Source: an uncultured Nocardioides sp. (lineage in GTDB: Bacteria > Actinomycetota > Actinomycetes > Propionibacteriales > Nocardioidaceae). Taken from it: a DNA stretch of 64,000 nucleotides. Positions 18,636 to 27,935 of the stretch are shown here, piece after piece (position 1 is the first letter of the stretch; every line of letters begins with the position of its first letter). A model generated the notes under the pieces. It had not been told where the DNA came from and made no database searches. It saw only the letters and a program-made list of their open reading frames with translations. The translations under genes were made by a program, and so were the position numbers. Where the stretch lies: assembly GCF_947489365.1 (NCBI RefSeq), contig NZ_CANLDB010000007.1, positions 89,068-153,067 of the forward strand, read 5' to 3'.

Positions 18636-20027
18636 GTGACGCAGGACAGCCCGAGCACGCACGCCGACGTGCTGGTGCTCGGAGCCGGTTCGGGTGGCTA
18701 CGCGTGCGCGCTCCGCGCGGCACAGCTCGGTCTCAGCGTCATCCTGGTCGAGAAGGACCGCCTCGGCGGGACCTGCCTGCACGTCGGCTGCATCCCCACC
18801 AAGGCGCTGCTCCACGCCGCCGAGGTCGCCGACTACGCCCGACACGCCGCGTCCGTCGGTGTCCGCGCGACGCTCGAGGGCATCGACATGCCCGCCGTGA
18901 ACGCCTACCGCGACAAGGTCGTCGGCCGCCTCTACAAGGGCCTGACCGGCCTGATCTCCTCCCGCGGCATCACCGTGGTCGAGGGCGCCGGCCGGGTCAC
19001 CGGCCAGCGCCAGGTCACCGTCGACGGGACGACGTACACCGGTGAGCACCTCGTGCTCGCCACCGGCTCCTACGCCCGCTCGCTGCCCGGCATCACCCCG
19101 GACGGCGACCGCGTCCTGCTCAGCGACCACGCGCTCGCGCTGGACGAGGTCCCGACCTCGGTCGTCGTGCTGGGCGGCGGAGTCATCGGCTGCGAGTTCG
19201 CGTCCGTGTGGGCCAGCTTCGGCGCGCAGGTCACGATCGTCGAGGCCCTGCCCCGGCTGGTGCCCGGCGAGGACGAGGCCTCCTCGAAGGCCCTGGAGCG
19301 TGCGTTCAGTAAGCGCGGCATCACCGTCCGCACGGGCACGGCGTACGAGAGCCTGAAGGTCGGCGACGGCAGCGTCGCGCTGACCGTCACCGGTGGTGAG
19401 ACCATCGAGGCCGAGCGGATGCTCGTCGCCGTCGGCCGCGGCCCCTCCACCGACGGCATCGGGCTGGAGACGATCGGCGTCGAGGTCGACCGCGGGTTCG
19501 TGCTCGCCGACGACCGGTGCCGCACCGCCGCCGAGAAGACGTACGCCGTCGGCGACATCGTCCCGGGCCTGCAGCTCGCCCACCGCGGCTTCGCGCAGGG
19601 CATCTTCGTCGCCGAGGACATCGCCGGCCTGGAGCCCGAGCCCGTCGACGAGTCCGCGATCCCCCGCGTCACCTACAGCCACCCGGAGGTCGCCTCCGTC
19701 GGGTTCGACGAGGCCGCCGCCGTGCTCGCGTACGGCGAGGACCAGGTCGAGACCGTCACCTACGACCTCGGCGGGAACGGGAAGTCGCAGATCCTGGGTA
19801 CCTCCGGCTTCGTGAAGCTCGTCCGCCGCACCGACGGCCCCGTCGTCGGGATCCACCTGGTCGGCGAACGGGTCGGCGAGCTCGTCGGCGAGGCCCAGCT
19901 GATCTACGGCTGGGAGGCTCACCCCGAGGACGTCACCCCGCTCGTCCACGCCCACCCCACGCAGCACGAAGCACTCGGGGAGGCCCACATGGCCCTCGCC
20001 GGCAAGCCGCTCCACGCTCACGCCTGA
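18636..20027 (+). CDS. lpdA: Dihydrolipoamide dehydrogenase (E3)
   Basis: A 463-aa FAD/NAD flavoprotein that reoxidises dihydrolipoamide for 2-oxoacid dehydrogenases and the glycine cleavage system. The N-terminal FAD motif is VLVLGAGSGGYACA; the redox disulfide is GGTCLHVGCIPTK (Cys ~47 and ~52); the NAD motif is VVLGGGVIGCEFAS; and HAHPTQHEALGE carries the catalytic His-Glu. GTG 18636 is chosen for its ribosome site (GGGGAGG) and fit to the family; the frame is open 90 bp further upstream. It is followed 28 bp later by the E2 gene. Confidence 0.96.
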   Translation: MTQDSPSTHADVLVLGAGSGGYACALRAAQLGLSVILVEKDRLGGTCLHVGCIPTKALLHAAEVADYARHAASVGVRATLEGIDMPAVNAYRDKVVGRLYKGLTGLISSRGITVVEGAGRVTGQRQVTVDGTTYTGEHLVLATGSYARSLPGITPDGDRVLLSDHALALDEVPTSVVVLGGGVIGCEFASVWASFGAQVTIVEALPRLVPGEDEASSKALERAFSKRGITVRTGTAYESLKVGDGSVALTVTGGETIEAERMLVAVGRGPSTDGIGLETIGVEVDRGFVLADDRCRTAAEKTYAVGDIVPGLQLAHRGFAQGIFVAEDIAGLEPEPVDESAIPRVTYSHPEVASVGFDEAAAVLAYGEDQVETVTYDLGGNGKSQILGTSGFVKLVRRTDGPVVGIHLVGERVGELVGEAQLIYGWEAHPEDVTPLVHAHPTQHEALGEAHMALAGKPLHAHA

Positions 20028-20054
20028 CCTGAAACCCGCGAAGGAAGAGACCTC

Positions 20055-22055
20055 ATGGCCACCGAAGTCACCCTGCCGGCCCTCGGCGAGTCCGTCACCG
20101 AAGGCACCGTCACCCGCTGGCTGAAGTCCGTGGGCGACGAGGTCGCCGTGGACGAGCCGCTGCTCGAGGTCTCGACCGACAAGGTCGACACCGAGATCCC
20201 CTCCCCGGTCGCCGGCACGCTGCTGGAGATCAAGGCCGAGGAGGACGAGACCGTCGAGGTCGGCGCCGTCCTCGCGACCGTGGGCGAGGAGGGCGAGAGC
20301 GCCGGCGACGCCGACGACACCGCCACCCCCGAGGCCGAGCCGGCCGACGAGGACGAGGCCGCGAAGAAGGCCGAGCAGGAGGAGCAGATCGCCGAGGAGA
20401 AGGGCGGCGAGCTCCCCGACGGCGACGTGACCCCGGAGAAGGAGAAGCAGGACGACACGTCCGCTCCCGCCGCCGAGTCCGGTGACGCCTCGCAGGCGTC
20501 GTCCGACGGCGACTCCTCCGGTGGGTCCTCCGGCGGCTCCGGCGACGCGACCGCCGTCACGCTGCCCGCGCTCGGCGAGTCGGTCACCGAGGGCACCGTC
20601 ACCCGCTGGCTGAAGTCCGTCGGCGACGAGGTCGCCGTCGACGAGCCGCTGCTCGAGGTCTCCACCGACAAGGTCGACACCGAGATCCCCTCCCCCGTCG
20701 CCGGCACGCTGCTGGAGATCAAGGTCGAGGAGGACGAGACCGTCGAGGTCGGCGCCGAGCTCGCGCTCGTCGGATCCGGCGAGGGCGGTACGGCGACCCC
20801 CGAGGCGCAGCCCAAGGACGAGGGCGAGGCCGAGAAGAAGGCCCAGCAGGAGGAGGAGATCGCCGAGGAGAAGGGCGAGCTGCCCGCCGGCGACGAGACC
20901 CCCGAGTCCGATAAGGGCTCGGCCGCCCCGGCCGCCTCCGACGACCACTCCGACGAGGGCGCCGCCGCCGAGACGAACGCCGAGGAGCCGGCCGCCGAGA
21001 AGGCGCCCGCCCCGACCAAGGAGAGCGCCGCCCCCGCGGCGTCTTCCACCACCTCGGGGTCCTCCGACTCCGGGTCGTCCTCGAAGCCCTCGGGCTCCGG
21101 CGACGGCGGCAGCTACGTGACGCCGCTGGTCCGCAAGCTCGCCGCGCAGCACGACGTCGACCTGTCCAGCCTGACGGGCAGCGGCGTGGGTGGCCGGATC
21201 CGCAAGCAGGACGTCCTCGACGCGGCCAAGGCCCGCGAGTCCGCCGCGGCCGAGGCCCCGGCGGCCTCCGCCCCGGCCGCGTCCGCTCCTGCCGCCTCGG
21301 CGCCCGCCGCCGGCGGCAGCGCCCCCGCGGTCAACCCGTCGCCGCTGCGCGGCACGACCGAGCCGATGTCGCGCCTGCGCAAGGTCATCGCCTCCCGCAT
21401 GGTCGACTCGCTGCAGACCTCGGCGCAGCTGACGCAGGTCATGGAGGTCGACGTCACGAACATCGCGCGCCTGCGTGACGCGAAGAAGGCGGAGTTCCAG
21501 GCCCGCGAGGGCGTGAAGCTCACCTACCTGCCGTTCTTCGCGAAGGCCGCGATCGACACCCTGAAGCAGCACCCGAAGCTCAACGCGACGATCGACACCG
21601 AGAAGGGCGAGGTCGCCTACCACGACCGCGAGAACGTCGCCTTCGCCGTCGACACCGAGAAGGGTCTGCTGACCCCGGTCGTCAAGGACGCCGGCGACCT
21701 GTCGATCGCCGGGCTGTCCAAGAAGATCGCCGACGTCGCCGAGCGCACCCGCACGAACAAGATCGGCCCCGACGACCTGTCGGGCGGCACCTTCACGATC
21801 ACGAACCTCGGCAGCTTCGGGGCCCTGTTCGACACCCCGATCATCAACCAGCCGCAGGTCGCGATCCTCGGCCCCGGCGCCGTGGTGAAGCGTCCCGTCG
21901 TGATCGACGACCCCAACCTGGGCGAGACCATCGCGGTGCGCCACATGGTCTACGTGGCGCTGACCTACGACCACCGCCTGGTGGACGGCGCCGACGCCGG
22001 CCGCTTCCTGCGTGAGGTCAAGCAGCGCCTCGAGGCCGGGCAGTTCGAGGTCTGA
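20055..22055 (+). CDS. sucB: 2-oxoacid dehydrogenase E2 (dihydrolipoamide acyltransferase) with two lipoyl domains
   Basis: A 666-aa E2 subunit. Two near-identical lipoyl domains (residues ~1-80 and ~168-245) each carry the lipoylated Lys in [15 protein letters not shown]; acidic and Ala/Pro/Ser-rich linkers separate them. The E3-binding domain is at ~352-395 ([15 protein letters not shown]), and the catalytic domain runs from ~430, with the active-site [11 protein letters not shown] at ~640. Annotation pipelines usually call it sucB, but the mycobacterial equivalent (dlaT) serves pyruvate dehydrogenase, so the acyl substrate is uncertain. LipB and LipA, encoded 1.6-4 kb downstream, make its cofactor. 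Confidence 0.93.
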   Translation: MATEVTLPALGESVTEGTVTRWLKSVGDEVAVDEPLLEVSTDKVDTEIPSPVAGTLLEIKAEEDETVEVGAVLATVGEEGESAGDADDTATPEAEPADEDEAAKKAEQEEQIAEEKGGELPDGDVTPEKEKQDDTSAPAAESGDASQASSDGDSSGGSSGGSGDATAVTLPALGESVTEGTVTRWLKSVGDEVAVDEPLLEVSTDKVDTEIPSPVAGTLLEIKVEEDETVEVGAELALVGSGEGGTATPEAQPKDEGEAEKKAQQEEEIAEEKGELPAGDETPESDKGSAAPAASDDHSDEGAAAETNAEEPAAEKAPAPTKESAAPAASSTTSGSSDSGSSSKPSGSGDGGSYVTPLVRKLAAQHDVDLSSLTGSGVGGRIRKQDVLDAAKARESAAAEAPAASAPAASAPAASAPAAGGSAPAVNPSPLRGTTEPMSRLRKVIASRMVDSLQTSAQLTQVMEVDVTNIARLRDAKKAEFQAREGVKLTYLPFFAKAAIDTLKQHPKLNATIDTEKGEVAYHDRENVAFAVDTEKGLLTPVVKDAGDLSIAGLSKKIADVAERTRTNKIGPDDLSGGTFTITNLGSFGALFDTPIINQPQVAILGPGAVVKRPVVIDDPNLGETIAVRHMVYVALTYDHRLVDGADAGRFLREVKQRLEAGQFEV

Positions 22056-22105
22056 GCTCCACCCGTCCGCACCACACCGGCACGTCAGACAGAGGGGCAC
22101 ACCCC

Positions 22106-22996
22106 ATGAAGGTCGTCGTCGCAGGATCCTCCGGGTTCCTCGGCAGCCACCTGGTACGACGCCTGCGCGAGCGCGGCCACGAGGTCACCCGCCTCGTGCG
22201 CCGCGCGAGCGAGGGGCCGGACGAGTCCACCTGGGACCCGGACGGCGGTGCACTGGACCGGACCCTGGTCGGTGGCGCCGACGTCGTCGTCAACCTGGCC
22301 GGCTCCCCCACCGCGGGCAACCCGCACTCGAAGAAGTGGGCCCGCGAGCTCCGCGAGTCGCGGATCCGGACGACCAGCCTGCTGGCCGGCGTGATCGCGG
22401 ACGCGGAGCGGAAGCCCGCCTACCTCGCGGGCAACGGGATCTCCTACTACGGCGACCACGGCTCGGCGGTGCTCACCGAGTCCGCCGACAGCCGCGGCGA
22501 CGCGCTGCTCACCTCGGTGACCCGGGAGTGGCAGGCGGCCGCCGACCCGGCCGCCGACGCCGGGGCCCGGGTCTGTGTCCTGCGCACCGCGCCGGTGATG
22601 GACCGCCGTGCCGCCCCCCTGAAGCTGCTGCTGCCGCTGTTCAAGGCGGGTCTCGGCGCGCGGCTCGGGGACGGCAGCCAATACATGCCGATGATCTCGT
22701 GCCGCGACTGGGTCGCCGCGACGGTGCACGCCGCGGAGCACGACACGCTGAGCGGGCCGCTGAACCTGGTCTGCCCCGACGTGCCGACCAACGCCGAGTT
22801 CACCCAGGCGCTGGCCTCGGCCGTACGGCGACGCGCGTTCTTCGCGGCGCCGTCGTTCGTGATCGACAAGGCGGCCGGCGCGATGGGCGACGAGCTGCTC
22901 GGCTCGGTCCGCGCGCGTCCGCTGGCGCTCGAGGAGTCGGGCTTCACCTTCCGTGACGCCGACGTCCGCGACGTCATCGCGACCGGCCTGCGCTGA
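22106..22996 (+). CDS. TIGR01777-family NAD-dependent epimerase-like protein
   Basis: A 296-aa extended SDR-like protein: Rossmann motif VVVAGSSGFLGSHLVRRLRERGH, then NLAGSPTAG, GNGISYYGDHG (family signature), SCRDWVAATVHA and the C-terminal RPLALEESGFTFR (DUF1731-type end). The family (E. coli YfcH, mycobacterial Rv2216) has no firmly assigned reaction. Its place between the E2 gene and lipB is conserved in actinobacteria, hinting at a link to lipoate or 2-oxoacid metabolism, but that is inference. Confidence 0.88.
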   Translation: MKVVVAGSSGFLGSHLVRRLRERGHEVTRLVRRASEGPDESTWDPDGGALDRTLVGGADVVVNLAGSPTAGNPHSKKWARELRESRIRTTSLLAGVIADAERKPAYLAGNGISYYGDHGSAVLTESADSRGDALLTSVTREWQAAADPAADAGARVCVLRTAPVMDRRAAPLKLLLPLFKAGLGARLGDGSQYMPMISCRDWVAATVHAAEHDTLSGPLNLVCPDVPTNAEFTQALASAVRRRAFFAAPSFVIDKAAGAMGDELLGSVRARPLALEESGFTFRDADVRDVIATGLR

Positions 22997-23008
22997 CGGC
23001 CTCCCCGC

Positions 23009-23623
23009 CTACCCGCCCACCCGGGCGAGGAGCCAGCGGCCCTCGACCAGCCGCCACGTCGTGCGGTGGGTGGTGGCGGCGTCGTCGGGCAGCGCCCGGG
23101 AGCTGGCGCCGTCGGTGACCTCGCCGCCCGCGACGCGGTCGGTGACCACCAGCACCCGTCGTACGGGGGTGGCGCGGCGCATCTCCGCCGACAGCACCTG
23201 GGTCCGGAGCCCCTCCACCCGCAGCCCGCGGTCGACGTACCGGCTGAGCATCGCGACGTCGCGCTCCCCCGTCGTCGACCCCTCGGTGTAGAGCGCCGTC
23301 AGGGCGGCGGCGTCCCCCTCGGCCCACGCCTGCGACCGAGCGGCGTCGAAGTCACGCAGCATGTCGAGCCCGTCGGGGGTGTCCGGGACCGCCAGCGGGT
23401 CCTCGGGCGAGACCGCCGGCTCGTCCGGCGTCGCGTACCGCGGCGTCGCCTCGCTGGCCGGGTCCCCGATCAGCCCGGTCACGACCACCGCGGCGGCCAC
23501 CACCACCGCCGAGGCGAGCACGGCGAGCAGGACCGCGACGGGCGGTCCGGTCCGGTGGCGGGCGACGTGCTTCACGCCTCCCACCCTGCCCCCGCGCCGC
23601 CTCCCCCGCATCCGGTCGTCCAC
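23009..23623 (-). CDS. Membrane-anchored hypothetical protein, NTF2-like outer domain
   Basis: About 204 aa: an Arg/Gly-rich cytoplasmic start, one strong membrane segment ([20 protein letters not shown]), then an extracytoplasmic domain. The latter, with [37 protein letters not shown] and a long variable middle, resembles NTF2-like/SnoaL-like folds common in actinobacterial membrane proteins. The start is uncertain: GTG 23623, ATG 23611 and GTG 23575 are all in frame and all leave the membrane segment intact. It converges with the TIGR01777 gene and diverges from lipB. Function unknown. Confidence 0.65.
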   Translation of the reverse strand: MDDRMRGRRRGGRVGGVKHVARHRTGPPVAVLLAVLASAVVVAAAVVVTGLIGDPASEATPRYATPDEPAVSPEDPLAVPDTPDGLDMLRDFDAARSQAWAEGDAAALTALYTEGSTTGERDVAMLSRYVDRGLRVEGLRTQVLSAEMRRATPVRRVLVVTDRVAGGEVTDGASSRALPDDAATTHRTTWRLVEGRWLLARVGG

Positions 23624-23648
23624 AGGTCACGGCTCGACCGCGCCGGAC

Positions 23649-23654
23649 TACCCT
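23649..23654 (+). promoter_or_regulatory. lipB -10 hexamer (leaderless type)
   Basis: TACCCT ends 7 nt before the GTG at 23662, with no ribosome site between. Confidence 0.55.
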
Positions 23655-23661
23655 CGGACCC

Positions 23662-24405
23662 GTGGATCTCGACGTGCAGGTGCTGGGGCTGGGCGACGAC
23701 GCGGTGGACTACCGCGAGGCCTGGGAGCGCCAGCGCGAGGTGCACGCCGCGGTGGTCGCGGGTGAGCGTCCGCCGACGCTGCTGCTGCTCGAGCACCCGC
23801 CGACCTTCACGGCGGGTCGTCGTACCCGCCCCGAGGACCACCCCCTCGACCCCGGCGGCGCGCCCGTCATCGACGTCGACCGCGGCGGGACGATCACGTT
23901 CCACGGTCCCGGCCAGCTGGTCGGCTACCCGATCGTGGCGCTGCCGGAGCACGTCCGCGTCGTCGACTACGTACGCCGCGTCGAGGAGGCGCTGATCGGC
24001 GTGTGCGCCGAGCTCGGGGTCGAGACCGCCCGCGTGCCCGGGCGCAGCGGGGTGTGGCTGCGCGCCGACGAGCCGGGCCGCGGGATCCGCCCGGAGCGGA
24101 AGGTCGCCGCGCTCGGCATCCGGGTGTCGAAGGGCGTGACGATGCACGGCTTCTCCCTGAACTGCGACGTCGACCTCGGCTGGTTCGACCGCTTCACCCC
24201 CTGCAGCATCGACGACGCCGGCGTCACCTCCCTGTCCTCCGAGCTGGGCCGCCGGTTCACGCCCGCCGACGTCCTGGGCGTCGTGGAGCGGCACGTGAGC
24301 GAGCTGCTCGCGTGGGCGCCGTACGACGCGACACCGGACTACGAGCCCCGCCCGGACCCCGCCAGGCGTGGCCCCCGCGTCGAGCTGGTGCGTCCCGGCG
24401 CCTGA
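23662..24405 (+). CDS. lipB: Octanoyl-[ACP]:protein N-octanoyltransferase
   Basis: A 247-aa enzyme that moves octanoate from acyl carrier protein to the lipoyl domains of E2 and H proteins. Motifs: [31 protein letters not shown] (the RGGxxxxHGPGQ core), [18 protein letters not shown] (catalytic Lys) and [14 protein letters not shown] (catalytic Cys). LipA, which then inserts sulfur, is encoded 0.8 kb downstream, and the E2 substrate gene lies upstream. Confidence 0.96.
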   Translation: MDLDVQVLGLGDDAVDYREAWERQREVHAAVVAGERPPTLLLLEHPPTFTAGRRTRPEDHPLDPGGAPVIDVDRGGTITFHGPGQLVGYPIVALPEHVRVVDYVRRVEEALIGVCAELGVETARVPGRSGVWLRADEPGRGIRPERKVAALGIRVSKGVTMHGFSLNCDVDLGWFDRFTPCSIDDAGVTSLSSELGRRFTPADVLGVVERHVSELLAWAPYDATPDYEPRPDPARRGPRVELVRPGA

Positions 24406-24442
24406 GGTGTGACCCGCCGGCACGCCGGGAAGGCTGCCGGTC

Positions 24443-25204
24443 GTGCGCACCCCCACCGACGAGCGGACCGGTCGTCACGGGGTCGCCTGGGCCGGCGCCC
24501 TGCTGCTCCAGGGCAGCGCCACCCTCTTCGCGGGCCTGGACGTGCTGGCGCGTGCGGGGGCGTCGACCTCGGCGCGTGAGCAGCTCGACCTGGCGGCCCC
24601 GCTGGTCGTCGGTGTCGGCCTGGTGCTGACCGTGGTCCTCAGCTCACTGCTCGTCCGGTGGCGGGCTCCGGCGCCCGAGCTCACCGCGGTCGTCCCGGTC
24701 CTGGTGCTGGCGCCGTACGGGGTCCTCGCGCCCTGGACCGCCCTGCTGTGGACCGACTCCGGCTTCCCCCTCGCCGAGGAGGGGTCGTGGACCGGTGGCC
24801 TGCTCGTCACGGGGCTGACCCTGGCCGCGCTGGGAGTCGGAGCCCTGCTGCTGGGGTGGGTCGCCGGTCGTGTGCCGGCCGACCCCGTCGTGCTCTGCGT
24901 GGTCCTGCTGGGGCCGGTGGCGATCGCCCGGATCGTCGACCTGACCCGCACGTCCGTGCCGGCGGTCACGGACCTCGACTTCCCGGTCCGCTTCAGCCTC
25001 GGCGTCGTGGCCAGCGGTCACCCGCAGCGGTACGAGGGGTGGGCCTGCTCGGCCCTGGCCGTCGGGATCTGCGAGCGGACGGTCGGACCGGTGGGCGCCG
25101 GCGTCCACCTGCTCGCGCTGCTCGCCGTTCTGGTCGCGGTCGCCGTCGCGGCGAGTGCCGCGAGTCGGGGCCTGCGTCGGCCCCGGCGTAGGCTGAGCCG
25201 GTGA
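24443..25204 (+). CDS. Predicted multi-pass membrane protein between lipB and lipA
   Basis: A 253-aa protein with about six hydrophobic segments (for example [75 protein letters not shown] and a C-terminal [18 protein letters not shown]) and an Arg-rich tail. GTG 24443 follows a GGGAAGG ribosome site. Its stop overlaps the lipA start (GTGA), yet lipA has its own -10 inside this gene's end. I recognise no family; its presence between lipB and lipA is not universal. Confidence 0.7.
   Translation: MRTPTDERTGRHGVAWAGALLLQGSATLFAGLDVLARAGASTSAREQLDLAAPLVVGVGLVLTVVLSSLLVRWRAPAPELTAVVPVLVLAPYGVLAPWTALLWTDSGFPLAEEGSWTGGLLVTGLTLAALGVGALLLGWVAGRVPADPVVLCVVLLGPVAIARIVDLTRTSVPAVTDLDFPVRFSLGVVASGHPQRYEGWACSALAVGICERTVGPVGAGVHLLALLAVLVAVAVAASAASRGLRRPRRRLSR
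25189..25194 (+). promoter_or_regulatory. lipA -10 hexamer (leaderless type)
   Basis: TAGGCT, 6 nt before the GTG at 25201 and inside the 3' end of the upstream membrane protein gene. Confidence 0.5.
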
Positions 25205-26139
25205 CCATCGCACCCGACGGACGCAAGATGCTGCGCCTCGAGGTCCGCAACAGCGAGACCCCGATCGAGCGCAAGCCCGAGTGGATCAAGACCCGCGCGA
25301 AGATGGGGCCGGCGTACCGGCAGCTCCAAGACCTGGTGAAGGGCGAAGGCCTCCACACCGTGTGCCAGGAGGCCGGCTGCCCCAACATCTTCGAGTGCTG
25401 GGAGGACCGGGAGGCGACGTTCCTCATCGGCGGCGACCAGTGCACGCGCCGCTGCGACTTCTGCCAGATCGACACCGGCAAGCCGCAGCCGCTCGACCGT
25501 GACGAGCCCCGCCGCGTGGCGGAGTCCGTGCAGAAGATGGACCTGCGCTACGCCACCATCACCGGCGTCGCCCGCGACGACCTCGAGGACGGCGGGGCGT
25601 GGCTGTACGCCGAGACCGTGCGCGTCATCCACGAGCTCAACCCCGACACGGGCGTCGAGAACCTCATCCCCGACTTCAACGGCAAGCCCGACCTGCTGCG
25701 CGAGGTCTTCGAGTCCCGCCCCGAGGTGCTGGCCCACAACGTCGAGACGGTGCCGAGGATCTTCAAGCGGATCCGTCCGGCGTTCCGCTACGAGCGGTCC
25801 CTCGACGTGATCACCCAGGCCCGCGACTTCGGGCTGATCACCAAGTCGAACCTGATCCTCGGCATGGGCGAGACCCGCGACGAGGTCTCGCAGGCACTGC
25901 GCGACCTGCACGAGGCCGGCTGCGAGCTGATCACCATCACGCAGTACCTGCGCCCCTCCGTGCGCCACCACCCCGTCGAGCGGTGGGTGAAGCCCGAGGA
26001 GTTCGTCGAGCTCAAGGACGAGGCCGACCAGATCGGCTTCTCTGGCGTGATGAGCGGGCCGCTGGTGCGTTCGTCGTACCGGGCGGGGCGGCTGTACCGT
26101 CAGGCGATGGACGCGCGCGCGACCGCCGCGACCGCCTGA
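25201..26139 (+). CDS. lipA: Lipoyl synthase
   Basis: A 312-aa radical-SAM enzyme that inserts two sulfurs into protein-bound octanoate. The radical-SAM cluster motif is CTRRCDFC (Cys 81, 85 and 88). The auxiliary cluster ligands are in [13 protein letters not shown], and the C-terminal [13 protein letters not shown] carries the conserved RSSY arginine/serine. Length is normal. DUF4191 follows 24 bp later, as in mycobacteria. Confidence 0.97.
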   Translation: MTIAPDGRKMLRLEVRNSETPIERKPEWIKTRAKMGPAYRQLQDLVKGEGLHTVCQEAGCPNIFECWEDREATFLIGGDQCTRRCDFCQIDTGKPQPLDRDEPRRVAESVQKMDLRYATITGVARDDLEDGGAWLYAETVRVIHELNPDTGVENLIPDFNGKPDLLREVFESRPEVLAHNVETVPRIFKRIRPAFRYERSLDVITQARDFGLITKSNLILGMGETRDEVSQALRDLHEAGCELITITQYLRPSVRHHPVERWVKPEEFVELKDEADQIGFSGVMSGPLVRSSYRAGRLYRQAMDARATAATA

Positions 26140-26163
26140 CCGAGGAAGAGGCACAGCACCACG

Positions 26164-26919
26164 ATGTCGAGCACCACCGGGCAGTCCCGCGCCGAGAAGC
26201 GAGCCGCCAAGAAGGCGGCCAAAGCCGACGGGGGCGAGCAGAAGCAGGGTCGTCTCGCGCAGATCCGCGACACGTACACGATGACCAAGCGGGCCGACCC
26301 GAAGATCGGCCTGATCCTCGCGGCCAGCTTCGTCGTCGGTGCGCTCATCGGGTTCGGGATCTTCTTCTTCATCCCCGGCCCGAGCCTGCTGTTCGCGATC
26401 CCTGGCGCCCTGCTGTTCGGCCTGCTGGCCACGATCATCGTCTTCGGACGCCGCGCCCAGGCGTCGGCGTACTCGCAGATGGAGGGGCAGAAGGGTGCCG
26501 CCGCGGCTGCGCTCACCATGCTCAAGCGCGGCTGGAAGACCGACCCCGCGGTCGGCTTCAACAAGCAGCAGGACGTCGTCCACCGCGTCATCGGCCCGCC
26601 CGGCATCGTCCTCATCGGTGAGGGCGACAGCGCCTCCCGCCTGCGGACGCTGATGGTCTCCGAGCGCAAGAAGCACGAGCGGGTGCTGTCCGACATCCCG
26701 GTCCACGAGGTCGTCTGCGGCCGCGGCGAGGGCGAGGTGCCGCTGCCGAAGCTCGTGAAGCACCTCCGTAAGATGGACAAGCAGGTCAAGCCGGCCGAGC
26801 TCACCGACGTCCGCGCCCGCATCAAGGCCGTCGACGCCCGCCGCGGCACCGTCCCGCTGCCCAAGGGCCCGGTCCCGTCGAACATGAAGGGCATGCGGCA
26901 GAACATGCGCGGCCGCTGA
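26164..26919 (+). CDS. DUF4191 membrane protein
   Basis: A 251-aa protein with a Lys/Ala-rich start (RAEKRAAKKAAKA), two adjacent membrane helices (KIGLILAASFVVGALIGFGIF and LLFAIPGALLFGLLATIIVFG), and a conserved cytosolic domain with RGWKTDPAVGFNKQQDVVHR and GPPGIVLIGEG. It matches DUF4191 (mycobacterial Rv2219), always next to lipA. Function unknown; the NKQQDVVHR signature is the best-conserved part. Confidence 0.9.
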   Translation: MSSTTGQSRAEKRAAKKAAKADGGEQKQGRLAQIRDTYTMTKRADPKIGLILAASFVVGALIGFGIFFFIPGPSLLFAIPGALLFGLLATIIVFGRRAQASAYSQMEGQKGAAAAALTMLKRGWKTDPAVGFNKQQDVVHRVIGPPGIVLIGEGDSASRLRTLMVSERKKHERVLSDIPVHEVVCGRGEGEVPLPKLVKHLRKMDKQVKPAELTDVRARIKAVDARRGTVPLPKGPVPSNMKGMRQNMRGR

Positions 26920-26922
26920 GCC

Positions 26923-27495
26923 GTGCGACCTGCCGCCGTCGCCCCGCTGGCGGTGCTCGCCGCGCTCCTCGCGGCGTGCGGCACCGACTCGTCGAGTGAC
27001 ACGTCCGGGACCGAGACAGCTGCGGCGTACGACGCCGAGCGGGTCGCCCCGCCCGCGGACCAGAGGCGCCCGTACTCGGAGACCGAGCCGGAGAGGCTGA
27101 CCACCGAGGTCGAGCTGGACGGCGGCGGCGTGATGGCGCTGTGGATCGACCCGGACGGCTTCCGCAAGGTCTGGGCCCAGCACTCCGACCCCGACGACCC
27201 CGACGCGTGGACCGAGCCGGTCCTGCTGTTCGAGGCCGGCGACGGGTGCCTCGAGGTCGAGGCCGACGCCGCCGGCGGCACCGTCGCGGCGACGCTGGAC
27301 TGCTACGAGACCGACGCCTTCGTCCAGCAGGCCCCCGACGAGTCCCAGGCCGCCGTCACCACCGACCTCGACACCTGGGACGTCGAGTTCTTCCTCGAGC
27401 TCTACACCGAGCCCGTCGTCAGCGCCGACGGCAGCAGCGTGGACTGGAAGGACTCCTCCGTCGCCTGGACCGCCGACGGCGGCTTCACGGACTGA
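26923..27495 (+). CDS. Hypothetical lipoprotein
   Basis: A 190-aa exported protein: signal (AVAPLAVLAALLAACG) with lipobox LAAC at about residue 20, then a Ser/Thr linker and an Asp/Glu-rich beta-type domain ending ...VDWKDSSVAWTADGGFTD. GTG 26923 is 4 nt after the DUF4191 stop, so it is probably cotranscribed. No characterised family recognised. Confidence 0.7.
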   Translation: MRPAAVAPLAVLAALLAACGTDSSSDTSGTETAAAYDAERVAPPADQRRPYSETEPERLTTEVELDGGGVMALWIDPDGFRKVWAQHSDPDDPDAWTEPVLLFEAGDGCLEVEADAAGGTVAATLDCYETDAFVQQAPDESQAAVTTDLDTWDVEFFLELYTEPVVSADGSSVDWKDSSVAWTADGGFTD

Positions 27496-27529
27496 CCCGG
27501 ACACCCACGGCGGGCGCCCCGGGGTCTGC

Positions 27530-27568
27530 GTGTCGTCCGTGACTCACGGGATGCGTCACAGACGACAC
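27530..27568. repeat. Dispersed hairpin related to the 14332-type repeat
   Basis: GTGTCGTCCGTGAC (27530-27543) pairs with GTCACAGACGACAC (27555-27568), a 14-bp stem with one mismatch and an 11-nt loop. It shares the GTGTCGTCC...GACGACAC core with the tandem units at 14332, 14521 and 14709. It lies after the lipoprotein stop and could act as a terminator, although no T-run follows. Confidence 0.6.
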
Positions 27569-27598
27569 CGTGAGCGCTCACGCACTACCGTCGCGGCC

Positions 27599-27646
27599 AT
27601 GTCGGAGCACACACGCGGTCGCCGTCCCCGACCTCCCGGGAGCTGA
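27599..27646 (+). CDS. Possible 15-residue leaderless leader peptide
   Basis: An ATG at 27599 lies 7 nt after a TACCGT hexamer (27586-27591) and opens a 16-codon frame, MSEHTRGRRPRPPGS, ending 1 nt before the GTG of the next gene. The coupling geometry and Arg/Pro content suggest a translated upstream ORF, but the length is well within chance. Confidence 0.2.
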   Translation: MSEHTRGRRPRPPGS

Positions 27647-27647
27647 C

Positions 27648-27854
27648 GTGCTGACCCTCCTGCTCGTGTACGCCGCGGGGTTCGTCCTGACGGGCGTCGC
27701 CGTCACCCTGCTCGCGCGCCGTCACGGCTCCACGGGCCCCCACCGGACCCTCCTCTTCGCTGCACTGTGGCCGTTGGTGGCTGTGGGCCTGCTCGTGAGC
27801 GCCGCGGTCTTCGCGCCGATCGAGGTCGCCGCTCGGCTCCGCCGCCGCAGCTGA
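27648..27854 (+). CDS. Small two-helix membrane protein
   Basis: A 68-aa protein beginning VLTLLLVYAAGFVLTGVAVTLLARR and continuing with a second helix, LLFAALWPLVAVGLLVSAAVFAP, and an Arg-rich C-terminus. GTG 27648 has a GGGAG site 7-8 nt upstream. The longer frame from 27570 would run through a palindrome. Function unknown. Confidence 0.5.
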   Translation: MLTLLLVYAAGFVLTGVAVTLLARRHGSTGPHRTLLFAALWPLVAVGLLVSAAVFAPIEVAARLRRRS

Positions 27855-27879
27855 CCTCCGCCCGGTTCCCCGTCACCGG

Positions 27880-27932
27880 GTGTCGAGGCTCACCCGCTCC
27901 TGCCTCGCGGGCTCACACCTCAACCACCGAGG
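27880..27932. repeat. Short palindromic repeat (CTCAACCACCG family)
   Basis: The gap holds TGTCGAGGCTCACCCGC, then GCGGGCTCACACC and CAACCACCGAGG, like the copies at 47291-47354. This type of element is common in gaps of Nocardioides-like genomes. Confidence 0.45.
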
Positions 27933-27935
27933 CGG

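Noticed and set aside
18072..22100. 1342-codon minus-strand open frame over lpdA and sucB
   Set aside because: High-GC antisense shadow: low-complexity Gly/Val/Leu repeats, no domain, and well-supported genes on the plus strand.
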